A DNA stretch of 22,510 nucleotides from JBEVNR01 sp040507985. Its GTDB lineage: Bacteria > Pseudomonadota > Alphaproteobacteria > Rickettsiales > UBA6187. Position numbers and translations under genes: made by a program. The stretch lies in the NCBI GenBank assembly GCA_040507985.1, contig JBEVNR010000056.1:1-22510 (forward strand), given 5' to 3'. This document shows positions 1 through 7,316 of the stretch, piece after piece. The notes beneath the pieces are model-generated. The model searched no databases and was not told the origin of the DNA. It saw only the letters and a program-made list of their open reading frames with translations. Every line of letters starts with the position of its first letter. Position 1 is the first letter of the stretch.

Positions 1-131
1 GAAACGTCGTCTTTTTGGTGATTTTGTCGTCATTTTCGTGCTCGAATCCTCACGTACGTCTAGTACGCTGCGGTTCTGCGCGCGAAAATTCCTTAAAATC
101 CCTCAAAAATACTCGTTTCGCGTAAGTCCTA
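1..131. repeat. Long imperfect palindrome, copy 1 (cut by window start)
   Basis: Seen: an inverted repeat centred on about position 60. CGTAC (53-57) pairs with GTACG (63-67) around a 5-nt loop. Outside it, GAATC pairs with GGTTC (one G-T wobble), then the arms continue: CATTTTCG (31-38) against CGAAAAT (83-89), GATTTT (20-25) against AAAATC (95-100), TTTTT (12-16) against AAAAA (105-109), and GAAACG (1-6) against CGTTTC (114-119). The right arm runs on to GCGTAAGTCCTA (120-131), so the left end probably lies before the window. Positions 41-77 are identical to 3102-3138 in the second copy, but the arms differ. A miniature mobile element or structured RNA/DNA hairpin is inferred. Confidence 0.7.
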
Positions 132-136
132 AATAC

Positions 137-180
137 GTTAATTTTTTCTTCTTCGTCATTCTCGCGAAAGCGTCTGGACA
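137..180. repeat. REP-like intergenic repeat, copy 1
   Basis: A T-rich 24-nt block at 137-160, ending CGTCATT, is identical to 22444-22467. It runs into CGTCATTCTCGCGAAAGCG, resembling the widespread CGTCATTCCCGC...GCGGGAATCC type of proteobacterial intergenic repeat. The right half here is degenerate. Function unknown. Confidence 0.5.
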
Positions 181-230
181 CATTGTTAATCCTCTCTATG
201 ATATGAAAAAATCCATGCGAGAATATCTGT

Positions 231-1358
231 ATGATCGAGCCTTCCGCGCTTGCCCCGGACGAGCGTTTGGCGCGGCTGCGGCTCGCCCGCACGCCGGGCG
301 TCGGCCCAAAAACCTTTCTGGCGATGCTTCAGGCGTTCGGCAACGCGACGGAAAGCCTGGAAAGATTGCCCGAGGCGGCGCGGCGCGGGGGCAGAAAAGA
401 GCCGCTCGTCGCCGCCTCCGCCGACGCCGTTCGCGAGGAAGAGCGGGCGCTCGCCGCCGTCGGGGGGCGATTCTTCGTGCTGGGCGAAAAGAGCTATCCC
501 GATTTATTGTCCGCCGTCGAAGACCCGCCTATTGCGCTTAGCCATATCGGCGACCTTACCTATATGCGGAACGCGCGGTTCCGCGTGGCGATCGTCGGCA
601 CGCGGGCGGCGTCGCTGAATGGATTGCGCTTCGCCAGACAACTGGCGGCGCAGCTTGCGGAAAAAGGCTGCGTCGTCGTCTCCGGCATGGCGCGCGGCAT
701 TGACGGAGAGGCGCACGAGGGCGCGCTTGAGGAGAAAGGCGGCACGATCGCCATATTGGCCGGCGGCGTGAACCATATCTACCCGACGGAGCATCGCGAT
801 TTATATCGCCGCTTATGCGACAAAGGCGGCGCGGCGGCCGAATCGGCGTGGGGAACGACGCCGACGCGCAGTTCCTTCATTCTTCGCAACCGCATTATCT
901 CCGGCCTGTGCCACGCGACGGTCGTGGTGGAGGCGGATAAAAAATCCGGCTCGCTCGCCACGGCGGAGTTTGCCGCCTCCCAAAGCCGCGAGGTGTGCGC
1001 CGTTCCCGGCTCTCCCTACGAGCCGCGCAGCGTCGGCACGAATCATCTAATAAAACAAGGCGCCCACCCCGTCACTTGCCTGCAAGACGTGCTGGACGTG
1101 CTGCCCGACATTAGCGCCCTGAACGAAGACGCCGCGGGACGGTTCCGCCCGCTCGCCGCCGCGCCTCTTGACGAGCGAGAAATCGCCGCCGCCCGCGAAA
1201 AGGTGCGCGCCCTGCTCAGTCCCGCGCCGGAGAGAATCGAAGACGTCGCCGACCGCGCCGGCGTTTCGCTGCGCGTGGCGTCCGTCATCATCCTCGAAAT
1301 GGAACTGGCCGGAAAGATCGAGCGCCGACGGGGAAATAAGGTGGCGCTGGTGTTTTGA
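231..1358 (+). CDS. dprA: DNA-processing protein DprA
   Basis: A 375-residue DprA/Smf protein, which binds incoming single-stranded DNA and loads RecA during natural transformation. The N-terminal helical part (about 1-75) contains TPGVGPKTF, typical of a SAM-like domain. The Rossmann core carries GTRAAS (123-128), SGMARGIDGEAHEGAL (151-166), AILAGGVNHIYP (174-185), RNRIISGL (219-226), SGSLATA (239-245), AVPGS (257-261) and GTNHLI (269-274), in the canonical order. The C-terminus (about 315-375) fits the DprA winged-helix domain. ATG 231 is the start; no good Shine-Dalgarno sequence precedes it. GC content is high. It stands alone behind repeat DNA. Confidence 0.95.
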   Translation: MIEPSALAPDERLARLRLARTPGVGPKTFLAMLQAFGNATESLERLPEAARRGGRKEPLVAASADAVREEERALAAVGGRFFVLGEKSYPDLLSAVEDPPIALSHIGDLTYMRNARFRVAIVGTRAASLNGLRFARQLAAQLAEKGCVVVSGMARGIDGEAHEGALEEKGGTIAILAGGVNHIYPTEHRDLYRRLCDKGGAAAESAWGTTPTRSSFILRNRIISGLCHATVVVEADKKSGSLATAEFAASQSREVCAVPGSPYEPRSVGTNHLIKQGAHPVTCLQDVLDVLPDISALNEDAAGRFRPLAAAPLDEREIAAAREKVRALLSPAPERIEDVADRAGVSLRVASVIILEMELAGKIERRRGNKVALVF

Positions 1359-1421
1359 GGGGGGATATCGCAAAAATTAATGCGTTGATGTATGTTTTTG
1401 CCTTGTCGTCCCGTTTTTTTC

Positions 1422-1449
1422 TTGATTTTTTTATATAAAAGACTATTTA
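1422..1449 (+). promoter_or_regulatory. Possible promoter of the ATP-grasp-like gene
   Basis: TTGATT (1422-1427) and TATTTA (1444-1449), 16 nt apart, lie in an AT-rich patch 80 nt before the next start codon. The match is to the general sigma-70 form only, and AT-rich DNA gives such matches by chance. Confidence 0.3.
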
Positions 1450-1528
1450 TCCATTATATCGTACTTTACCTATACATCGCTCTCGCACAGCTTATCCTTA
1501 CCTTGTTTCGTCCGCTCCTCTACCTATC

Positions 1529-2890
1529 ATGGCTCCGCTTCCTCGCGTAGGGTTGTTTTGGTGGAAAAATCGGCTTACTTTAACGTATTTCAAAAATGCA
1601 CATGAACATGGGCAGGCGGATCAAACGTTTACGTGCGTATTTGTCAATACCGCTGCCCGGCAGCAGCGGATTGCCGCCGAGCGCGTCAAAGATTTTGGAT
1701 GTAAGATCGTTACGATTGATCCGGTCGCCGACCCTTCGCCCGTCTACGAACTGCATGAATTCGTCATGTATTGCTTCTTCACGCCAGAAACGGAGACGGA
1801 AATCACGGTCGTCCAGGCGTTCTTCGCCAAATATCGCAACCTCTACTATTTTGGCCAACGCTTGGATTCTGACAAATATATTCGCATTGCCGGGCTGCAA
1901 AAAGAAATAGAGACTAAAGATTTCATTTGGCCGTTCGTTACGGGACGCCCCGACCTTGAAAATATGGTTATTCCCAAATCGAAGATAAGTCTCGATGCGT
2001 TGACAAAAAACAGCTTTGACGAAATTCTTGCCACAGGCAAGGCGATTTGGGGAAACGAATATGCAGAAAGTAACGCTTTCGTCCTGAAGTTACTGTGGGA
2101 AAGAACGTCAAAGGGAGTGATTGTCGTCAATAACGACGCCACGAAAAAGAGCGCGATTGAGGACTATACCAAGACCGCTACGAAACATAACATTCCCATA
2201 GAGAATTTTAAAGTGGTGATGGAGCCTTTCATCAAGGATACGCTCACCTATATCGTGTATATGCCCGATCCCGATACGAATGAAATCCGCGTTCACCAAC
2301 AGTTTCAATCGAACGACGTTACGGCCTCGGGCATTTATCCGGCGTTTTTATCCGACGAGGAAAAAGAACGTATGGGCGCTTTGCTTGCATTGCGCGCAGG
2401 TTTGATGAGAGAAAAGAATCTGTGCGTTCCCATGGGATTCGACGTCGTGATGGTAGGTGGCCGGCCTAAAGTGGTTGACGTCAGCCCCAACGAACCGCAA
2501 TCCGCCTTCGTGGCATGGATGGAAAATAACGAGAAGGACAAATATGCGCACATTGCAACCATTATCTACTATTATCCGATTGACGGAACGGAAGAGGAAG
2601 GCATTCATCGCGATATTCGCGCCCTCAACGCCACGCTTGAGGCCCAATCGATTTGCTTGTTTGACTACACGCTCACCGATAGGGACGTGAAAGGGGAGCC
2701 GCGCAAAATGCTAAGATTCGCCGCGATGGGAAAAAACGTTCCAACGGAACGAAAGGCGCATGGGGAATATACCATGTCTTTTTGCGATGAAATTGATCGA
2801 TTGCGCTCTGAACTTTCACTAAAAGGCATGTTCAACACGGACGAGATGAAAAAAGCGCTGGAGAGAAGCAGCAGAATCGCTTCCACGTAA
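1529..2890 (+). CDS. ATP-grasp-like protein of unknown substrate
   Basis: A 453-residue protein not recognised as a named enzyme. Its middle and C-terminal parts read like an ATP-grasp fold: FVLKLLWERTSKGVIVV (184-200) resembles the strand with the ATP-binding lysine (K187) and its flexible loop. VVMEPFI (229-235) resembles the hinge segment, and GFDVVMV...KVVDVSPNEP (303-323) resembles the metal-binding acidic strand that usually ends in an Asn. The first ~160 residues would be the pre-ATP-grasp domain. Such enzymes usually form carboxylate-amine or carboxylate-thiol bonds; the substrate cannot be read here. The start (ATG 1529) follows a pyrimidine-rich leader with no Shine-Dalgarno sequence, so it is uncertain. 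GC content is visibly lower than in dprA or tilS, suggesting a different history. Confidence 0.6.
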   Translation: MAPLPRVGLFWWKNRLTLTYFKNAHEHGQADQTFTCVFVNTAARQQRIAAERVKDFGCKIVTIDPVADPSPVYELHEFVMYCFFTPETETEITVVQAFFAKYRNLYYFGQRLDSDKYIRIAGLQKEIETKDFIWPFVTGRPDLENMVIPKSKISLDALTKNSFDEILATGKAIWGNEYAESNAFVLKLLWERTSKGVIVVNNDATKKSAIEDYTKTATKHNIPIENFKVVMEPFIKDTLTYIVYMPDPDTNEIRVHQQFQSNDVTASGIYPAFLSDEEKERMGALLALRAGLMREKNLCVPMGFDVVMVGGRPKVVDVSPNEPQSAFVAWMENNEKDKYAHIATIIYYYPIDGTEEEGIHRDIRALNATLEAQSICLFDYTLTDRDVKGEPRKMLRFAAMGKNVPTERKAHGEYTMSFCDEIDRLRSELSLKGMFNTDEMKKALERSSRIAST

Positions 2891-3047
2891 GCGCAGATAA
2901 CCCCACCCCTTCGTCCATTTTCGGTTGCTTGCGATATGTCGGTCGTTTCGTAGCGTATTTTTTTACGTTAAAGAAATAGCGGGCTATTTCAAAAAAATAA
3001 ATAATATTTATACTTTCGCGATATAGGCTGCGTGCAGTTTTTGAAAT
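2891..3047. other. AT-rich spacer with a small perfect hairpin
   Basis: No credible gene. GAAATAGC (2973-2980) and GCTATTTC (2983-2990) form a perfect 8-bp inverted repeat, flanked by a T-run on the left and seven A on the right that could extend the stem. It may end transcription of the preceding gene, but there is no U-tract directly after it on the + strand. Confidence 0.4.
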
Positions 3048-3194
3048 TAGACTTCTTGTATAACCGCTACTAAAGCAGGCGTCTACGTCGGTTCGTCCGT
3101 CCTCGAATCCTCACGTACGTCTAGTACGCTGCGGTTCTCCGGGCGGGCGAAACCTAGTATCCGCTCCGCCTTAGCGGGTTATGCAAGAAGTCTA
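3048..3194. repeat. Complete 147-bp imperfect palindrome, copy 2 (MITE-like)
   Basis: The ends are near-perfect inverted repeats: TAGACTTCTTGTATAACC (from 3048) against the reverse complement of the right end, TAGACTTCTTGCATAACC (to 3194). The whole element folds symmetrically about 3121, with imperfect complementarity along both 73-nt arms. The apex 3102-3138 is identical to 41-77. It contains no ORF. Size and terminal inverted repeats fit a miniature inverted-repeat transposable element; TTGAA occurs near both ends (3041-3045, 3195-3199) but is not flush with the left end, so no target duplication is claimed. Confidence 0.75.
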
Positions 3195-3199
3195 TTGAA

Positions 3200-3262
3200 C
3201 GTCACGCGCGCGGCGTCGACAGGGCGGCGATGGAAAATTTGGGAAGGGAGGCATTGGCCTGA
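3200..3262 (+). pseudogene. Coding-like tail of a lost gene upstream of tilS
   Basis: An open frame of 20 codons and a TGA (3260-3262) that begins right after the palindromic element. Composition switches abruptly from AT-rich to GC-rich. The stop lies 3 nt before the tilS ATG, the spacing of a translationally coupled gene pair, and the GGGAGG that serves tilS lies inside this frame. I infer the remnant of an upstream gene truncated at the element. Too short to identify. Confidence 0.4.
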
Positions 3263-3265
3263 CGC

Positions 3266-4261
3266 ATGACGGACCGATATTTGCCCGCGATTTTTTCCGA
3301 AGGATTGCGCAATGCCGGCGGCATGCCGGAAGACGCCCTGGCGGTTGCCGTATCGGGCGGCGTGGACAGCGCCGTTTTGTGGCGCCTATGCGTGCGTTAC
3401 CAAGGAGAGAACGCTTATCCCGTTCGCTTATTTCCGATGGCGGTGGATCATGGCTTGCGCGCCGAATCCGCCGACGAAATCGCCGCGACGGGGGAAGCGA
3501 CGGCGCGAGACGGGCATGCGCTTATCGTGCTTCGTCCGACGTCTCCCATCGCGGACATGCAAGGCAACGTCCAGCAAAACGCGAGGCGAACGCGCTACGC
3601 GCTGATGGCGCGGGAATGCCGGCGACTTGGCGTCGCTCACCTGGCGTTGGCCCACCATGCCGACGACCGGGCCGAAACGGCGCTGCTCGCGCTCATGCGC
3701 GGCGCCGGCCTCGGGGGAATAGGCGGCATGCGTCCGAAATCAACGTCCTCGGAAGGGATAATTTTACTTAGGCCGATGCTGGCGATGCGCAAGGAAGCGA
3801 TTATCGACTACGCGAAAAAAAACGGCGTGGAATGGAGGGAGGACCCGAGCAATGCCTCGCCAAAATATATGCGCAACCGCCTGCGCGCGTTCTTGCGGGA
3901 ATTGCCGGACGCCGCCGAAACCGTTCGCCGCATATGCGCCTCCTCCGTCGCGCTGCAAAATGAAGGCGATCGCGCCGAAGAGGCCGCGGAACGCCTTAAA
4001 AAACGCCATTATACGAACGAAACCCAAACGCTGTCGTCGCGCTTTCTCGACGAAGGCGAAGGCGATGCGATGCGTCTGCTCCGCGCCTTGTTTTCGGATG
4101 CAGGGGAAAGGCCCCGCGAACGCCAGGTTAAGCTGCTTTTTGACGCGCTTTCCCTTGCCGTTCGTCGCGGGTCGCCACGTCAATACGAGTTGGGAGGGAA
4201 AATTTTTCTTTACTCCCCGTCGCTCTCGTCTATAAAAATTACGCCCCGCTTATGGAAATAG
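3266..4261 (+). CDS. tilS: tRNA(Ile)-lysidine synthase TilS
   Basis: A 331-residue PP-loop ATPase that converts C34 of the CAU-anticodon tRNA(Ile) to lysidine. Seen: the PP-loop SGGVDS (30-35), AVDHGLRAES (about 58-67), AHHADDRAETALLALMRG (about 129-146) and EDPSNASPKYMRNRLR (about 193-208), all TilS hallmarks. It is shorter than the long E. coli type (about 430 residues) and seems to lack most of the C-terminal recognition domain, as in short TilS forms. ATG 3266 has GGGAGG upstream at good spacing. In many alphaproteobacteria tilS follows tol-pal genes and precedes ftsH; neither is here. Confidence 0.93.
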   Translation: MTDRYLPAIFSEGLRNAGGMPEDALAVAVSGGVDSAVLWRLCVRYQGENAYPVRLFPMAVDHGLRAESADEIAATGEATARDGHALIVLRPTSPIADMQGNVQQNARRTRYALMARECRRLGVAHLALAHHADDRAETALLALMRGAGLGGIGGMRPKSTSSEGIILLRPMLAMRKEAIIDYAKKNGVEWREDPSNASPKYMRNRLRAFLRELPDAAETVRRICASSVALQNEGDRAEEAAERLKKRHYTNETQTLSSRFLDEGEGDAMRLLRALFSDAGERPRERQVKLLFDALSLAVRRGSPRQYELGGKIFLYSPSLSSIKITPRLWK

Positions 4262-4295
4262 TAAGGTGCCGACGACGTCTTTCCTTTACGAAATG

Positions 4296-4324
4296 TTAGG
4301 AATCTGTCATGTTATGGGTATACA
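4296..4324 (+). promoter_or_regulatory. Possible promoter of rcdA
   Basis: TTAGGA (4296-4301), 17 nt, TATACA (4319-4324). The -10 is good and the -35 weak. It lies about 50 nt before the rcdA start in the gap after tilS. Confidence 0.35.
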
Positions 4325-4374
4325 ATGAGATATCAAGAGTGGAGTAAGCTAAAGCGATTAGGAGAGTAGGCGCC

Positions 4375-4806
4375 ATGAAAGAAAATCCCAATACCGGCGT
4401 AGCCTTGCGCAGCGAAGGACGTTTTGTTTTTTTACAAAAAAATTATGACGAAACCTTGGCGTTATTACAACAATGCGGAAATTATTTGGAATATCGCGGA
4501 AAATACGAACGCATTGCGATGGACGTAGAGGAAAGAGTTCTCTATACTATAGCGACGTCTCACATTACGGTGCAGTTGACCAGCGTGCTAAGCTGGCTGA
4601 TGGCGTGGAAGGCGGTGGAGGCCGGAGAAATAAAACGCAGCGACCTTACGCTTGAAAAATATCGCCTTCAGGACATTCACCCGCTAACCGCAGACCAAAT
4701 CGACATGTTTAAAAAGCTCGCGCAACCCGTTCCGTCCTTAATCGAGGCGAGCGGCATGCTGTACATGCGCATGAGGCGTCTGGAAAAAACCATGTTAGGT
4801 AAGTAA
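4375..4806 (+). CDS. rcdA: RcdA/DUF1465 family cell-cycle protein
   Basis: A 143-residue mostly helical protein matching the alphaproteobacterial DUF1465 family, whose Caulobacter member RcdA is an adaptor for ClpXP-dependent degradation of CtrA and other regulators. The diagnostic stretch is TSHITVQLTSVLSWLMAWKA (61-80) followed by VEAGEI (81-86) and a C-terminal helix with LYMRMRRLE (129-137). ATG 4375 is preceded by AGGAGAG at 4360-4366. The next gene starts 25 nt after its stop and is probably cotranscribed. CtrA, CpdR and PopA are not visible in this window. Confidence 0.8.
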   Translation: MKENPNTGVALRSEGRFVFLQKNYDETLALLQQCGNYLEYRGKYERIAMDVEERVLYTIATSHITVQLTSVLSWLMAWKAVEAGEIKRSDLTLEKYRLQDIHPLTADQIDMFKKLAQPVPSLIEASGMLYMRMRRLEKTMLGK

Positions 4807-4831
4807 TTCGCGGCGTGTAAGGGAGAAGGAT

Positions 4832-5329
4832 ATGCGCGACGAAACGCCCGTAAGGGAAAACGCGACGCCGGAGACGCACCCGGCGGTCATCATACAAGAA
4901 ATTATGTATCATTGCGATACGGGGCGGATCTTGCTTGACGCTTCCGCCGCCATGGCCTCGTCTTCCGGGATGAAAGGCGTGCTGGCGGCCATAGACGACA
5001 TTAAAAACCCGAAATACGCCTACACGCTCGGCAAATATCTCGGCGAGTACATGAACAAAGATCCGGAAAAAGGATTGGTCGGCTATATTCGATATATTGA
5101 ATCCATCGTCGCCAACCCTAAATATTCCCACATGAAGGATTACCATTCCGCCGTCCGCGAAGCGGCGACGGTGATGTATCAATCGGAGGAATTCAGGCAT
5201 TTCGTCGAGGCCAACAAAAATTTTATGGCCGACGAATCTCCCGAAGCCGAAGAGGTGAAAGGGTACATTCGCGAACTCATCGAACGGTCGCGCGAGTTCG
5301 TCGACCAAAACGAAGAGGCGCAAGGATAA
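4832..5329 (+). CDS. Unknown 165-residue protein downstream of rcdA
   Basis: Not recognised. It is soluble, probably all-helical, with no signal peptide, membrane segment or cysteine-rich motif; its single Cys is near residue 28. The middle (about 45-110) has several Lys/Tyr/Asp-rich amphipathic helices, and the C-terminus is strongly acidic. ATG 4832 has a strong GGGAGAAGG Shine-Dalgarno sequence. It shares strand and transcript with rcdA and is followed by a clear terminator, so the two form the end of an operon. GC content and codon use match the core genes, so it is probably a conserved lineage gene and not a recent arrival. Confidence 0.75.
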   Translation: MRDETPVRENATPETHPAVIIQEIMYHCDTGRILLDASAAMASSSGMKGVLAAIDDIKNPKYAYTLGKYLGEYMNKDPEKGLVGYIRYIESIVANPKYSHMKDYHSAVREAATVMYQSEEFRHFVEANKNFMADESPEAEEVKGYIRELIERSREFVDQNEEAQG

Positions 5330-5336
5330 CCTCTTT

Positions 5337-5408
5337 TCCCCGCAAATGACGAGCGCGCGCTCTCCCGCTCCTGATCCCTCTCCGGCGCGCGCTCATTTTT
5401 TGCGGGGA
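5337..5408. terminator. Strong Rho-independent terminator
   Basis: GAGCGCGCGC (5351-5360) pairs perfectly with GCGCGCGCTC (5385-5394), followed by A and six T (5396-5401), a classical + strand terminator for the rcdA operon. The arms extend outward as TCCCCGCAAATGA (5337-5349) against TCATTTTTTGCGGGGA (5393-5408), so on the - strand it can also serve the convergent ccmB end. Confidence 0.85.
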
Positions 5409-5457
5409 TTCGTTTCGGATGGATTTGAGCGCAACGCATTCTACCGGAGCCGACCCG

Positions 5458-6099
5458 TCATTCCCCCATCCGCGCGCGCAGCGAAAAATGCGCCACCCCG
5501 ACGCAGACGGGAAAGATAAGCAAGGCATATCCGGCCAGCGCGGCAAGGGCGCGGACGTCTCCCGTCGAGGCCTCCGATCCGAAGGTGAGGGCGGGAACGT
5601 AGAGCGGCAGCAATATCGCCGCCGCCGTCGCGCCTTTATCGGGAGGAAGCAGCGCCGCCGTCGCGACGCACAAACACGAGCAGGCGGCGCCGGCCGTCCA
5701 TATGGCCGCGCACAGCCATAATAACGGCGTCTCCGCGCCGGTGATTTGCGCCACCGCGCAGGCGGCGGGAGCGGCCGGCAGAAAATGCCGGATCCAATGC
5801 GCCTTCGCCTTTATCGCGCACATGGCCCAGGCGGGAGAGAGCAGCATGACATATTGCTCCGTCCTTCCGCTTTGCATGTCGTCGTCGAATATGCCGCGCA
5901 CCGACAGCGCCGACGCCACGAGCAGCGACGTCCAGACGACGCCCCGCCCTACCTGCGGCGGCAAGTCGGCGCCGGCCGGCAAGGCGAGCGGAAAAATCGC
6001 CGCCGCCAACGCGAACAACGCGATCACCGCCCAGGCGTCGCCCGGCCGCGTCAAGGCGTCGCGGCATTCCGTCATTGCGTAGCGCCATATTCCCTTCAT
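5458..6099 (-). CDS. ccmB: Heme exporter permease CcmB
   Basis: A 213-residue, very hydrophobic inner-membrane protein with about six membrane segments, close to the usual CcmB length of about 220. The N-terminus MKGIWRYAMTECRDALTRPGD matches the CcmB start (an amphipathic helix before the first segment), and RGIFDDDMQSGRTEQYVMLL (about 69-88) matches the conserved cytoplasmic loop. With CcmA and CcmC it takes part in heme handling for cytochrome c maturation (System I). Its ATG overlaps the ccmA stop by 4 nt (ATGA), so translation is coupled. No ccmC or ccmD follows; the terminator region and the convergent rcdA operon come next. Confidence 0.85.
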   Translation of the reverse strand: MKGIWRYAMTECRDALTRPGDAWAVIALFALAAAIFPLALPAGADLPPQVGRGVVWTSLLVASALSVRGIFDDDMQSGRTEQYVMLLSPAWAMCAIKAKAHWIRHFLPAAPAACAVAQITGAETPLLWLCAAIWTAGAACSCLCVATAALLPPDKGATAAAILLPLYVPALTFGSEASTGDVRALAALAGYALLIFPVCVGVAHFSLRARMGE

Positions 6100-6737
6100 G
6101 CGGACGTCTCCGCCACGTGTTTCGGCGGAAAATCGGAAAGCGCCAATTCCGCGACGGGCATAAAGGCGTGCGGCCGCAACGCGTCAAGGTCGCCGTGGCA
6201 GGAAAACACCACGATTCCCCCGTTATAGCAGCGGGAAGAGGCGGCGCGCATGAATTTTTCCCTTCCGTCCGCGTCAAGATGGGCGTCCGGCTCGTCGAGC
6301 AGCCAAATTTTGCGCCCCGCGCACATCACCCGCGCCAGCGCCGCCCGGCCGCGCCATCCGGCGGAGAGCGCCGAGCATAGCGTATGGCGATAGGGATCCA
6401 ATCCGTAAAATTTGAGCGCCGCGTCTTCACTTCCGCGCATGCCAAACAACCCGGCCCAGCGACGCAAATCGGTTTCGACGGACAAGCGACGGTCGAGCGC
6501 CGACTCGTGTCCGGCATAAACGACGTCGTTTTTAGGAAAATCGCCGGAGCGCAGCCTCACTTCCCCGTTTTCCGGAGGGCGCAACCCCGCCAATATGCGA
6601 AGGAGCGTGGATTTTCCGGCGCCGTTTGGGCCGCGCAGGGCGATGAAGCATCCCGGTAACAGCGAGACGCTGAGTTTTTCAAACAAGGGAAAACCGCCGC
6701 GCCGCGAGGCGAGCGAGCGCAAGGTAAAGGCGTTCAC
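6096..6737 (-). CDS. ccmA: Heme exporter ATPase CcmA
   Basis: A 213-residue ABC ATPase that powers the CcmABC step, which releases heme-loaded CcmE for cytochrome c maturation. Walker A is GPNGAGKST (36-44). The segment VVYAGHESALD (72-82) matches the CcmA-typical 'GH' motif after the Q-loop. The signature is LSAGW (124-128), with Trp where Gln is usual. Walker B is IWLLDEP (144-150), and the switch His is H181 (SCHGD). The start is GTG at 6737, one nt after the def stop, with no separate Shine-Dalgarno sequence; reinitiation after def is likely. Confidence 0.9.
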   Translation of the reverse strand: MNAFTLRSLASRRGGFPLFEKLSVSLLPGCFIALRGPNGAGKSTLLRILAGLRPPENGEVRLRSGDFPKNDVVYAGHESALDRRLSVETDLRRWAGLFGMRGSEDAALKFYGLDPYRHTLCSALSAGWRGRAALARVMCAGRKIWLLDEPDAHLDADGREKFMRAASSRCYNGGIVVFSCHGDLDALRPHAFMPVAELALSDFPPKHVAETSA

Positions 6738-6738
6738 G

Positions 6739-7296
6739 CTAGTGCGCCGTCCGGGCGTCGGCGTCCGCGCGCTTGCGCATTTTCTTTAAAATCATGTCGC
6801 GCTTCAGCTTCGACAACCTATCGACGAAGGTTACGCCGTTCAGATGGTCTATCTCGTGCTGCACGCAGGTGGCAAGCAGCTCGTCGCACTCCAATAATTG
6901 CGATTCGCCGCGATAGTCCAAATAGCGCACCGCGACGGCGGCCGGGCGCGTCACCTTTCCCGATTGCCCGGGAAAGGACAGGCACCCTTCGTCGTAAACG
7001 TTTAACGACTCCGACGCGGAAACGATTTCGGGATTGGCCATAAAAAACGGCCCCTCCGGCGCGCCGTCGCGTTTTTTCGCGTCCGGATAGCGCGCGGCGG
7101 AACCGCGCACGTCCATCACCAATACGCGTTGATGCACGCCCACCTGCACCGCCGCCAAGCCGACGCCGTCGCTGGCATACATGGTGTCGAGCATGTCGTC
7201 CATTAATCGCCGGATCGCGTCGTCCACCCCCTCGACGGGAGCGGAGGCAACGTTCAGCCGATTGTCCGGCGACAGCACTAGCGGCAATACGGCCAT
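6739..7296 (-). CDS. def: Peptide deformylase
   Basis: A 185-residue metallo-deformylase that removes the formyl group from nascent proteins. The three family motifs are intact: GVGLAAVQ (44-51), EGCLS (103-107, metal ligand Cys105) and QHEIDH (146-151, two His ligands and the catalytic Glu). Length fits bacterial type I. I chose ATG 7296 over the GTG at 7305 because GGGAGA (about 7307-7312 on the complementary strand) is 9 nt from the ATG but abuts the GTG. It is the second gene of the hpf-def-ccmA-ccmB operon. It is usually paired with fmt, which is absent here. Confidence 0.93.
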   Translation of the reverse strand: MAVLPLVLSPDNRLNVASAPVEGVDDAIRRLMDDMLDTMYASDGVGLAAVQVGVHQRVLVMDVRGSAARYPDAKKRDGAPEGPFFMANPEIVSASESLNVYDEGCLSFPGQSGKVTRPAAVAVRYLDYRGESQLLECDELLATCVQHEIDHLNGVTFVDRLSKLKRDMILKKMRKRADADARTAH

Positions 7297-7316
7297 GGCG
7301 AACACTCTCCCTTACG

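Noticed and set aside
41..77. Possible tRNA T-arm, because of CTCGAATCC
   Set aside because: No acceptor stem, anticodon arm or D-arm can be drawn around it; the sequence is better explained as a hairpin apex.
38..541. Open frame on + overlapping the start of dprA
   Set aside because: It runs through repeat DNA and then out of frame inside dprA; its second half is Arg/Gly/Ala-rich, typical of a GC-rich shadow frame.
5460..5490. CGTCATTCCCCC resembling the REP-like repeat
   Set aside because: It is the coding end of ccmB (RMGE and stop), with no matching right half.
6739..7296. Unusual Val in the first deformylase motif (GVGLAAVQ)
   Set aside because: That position is variable in the family consensus, so it is not a deviation.
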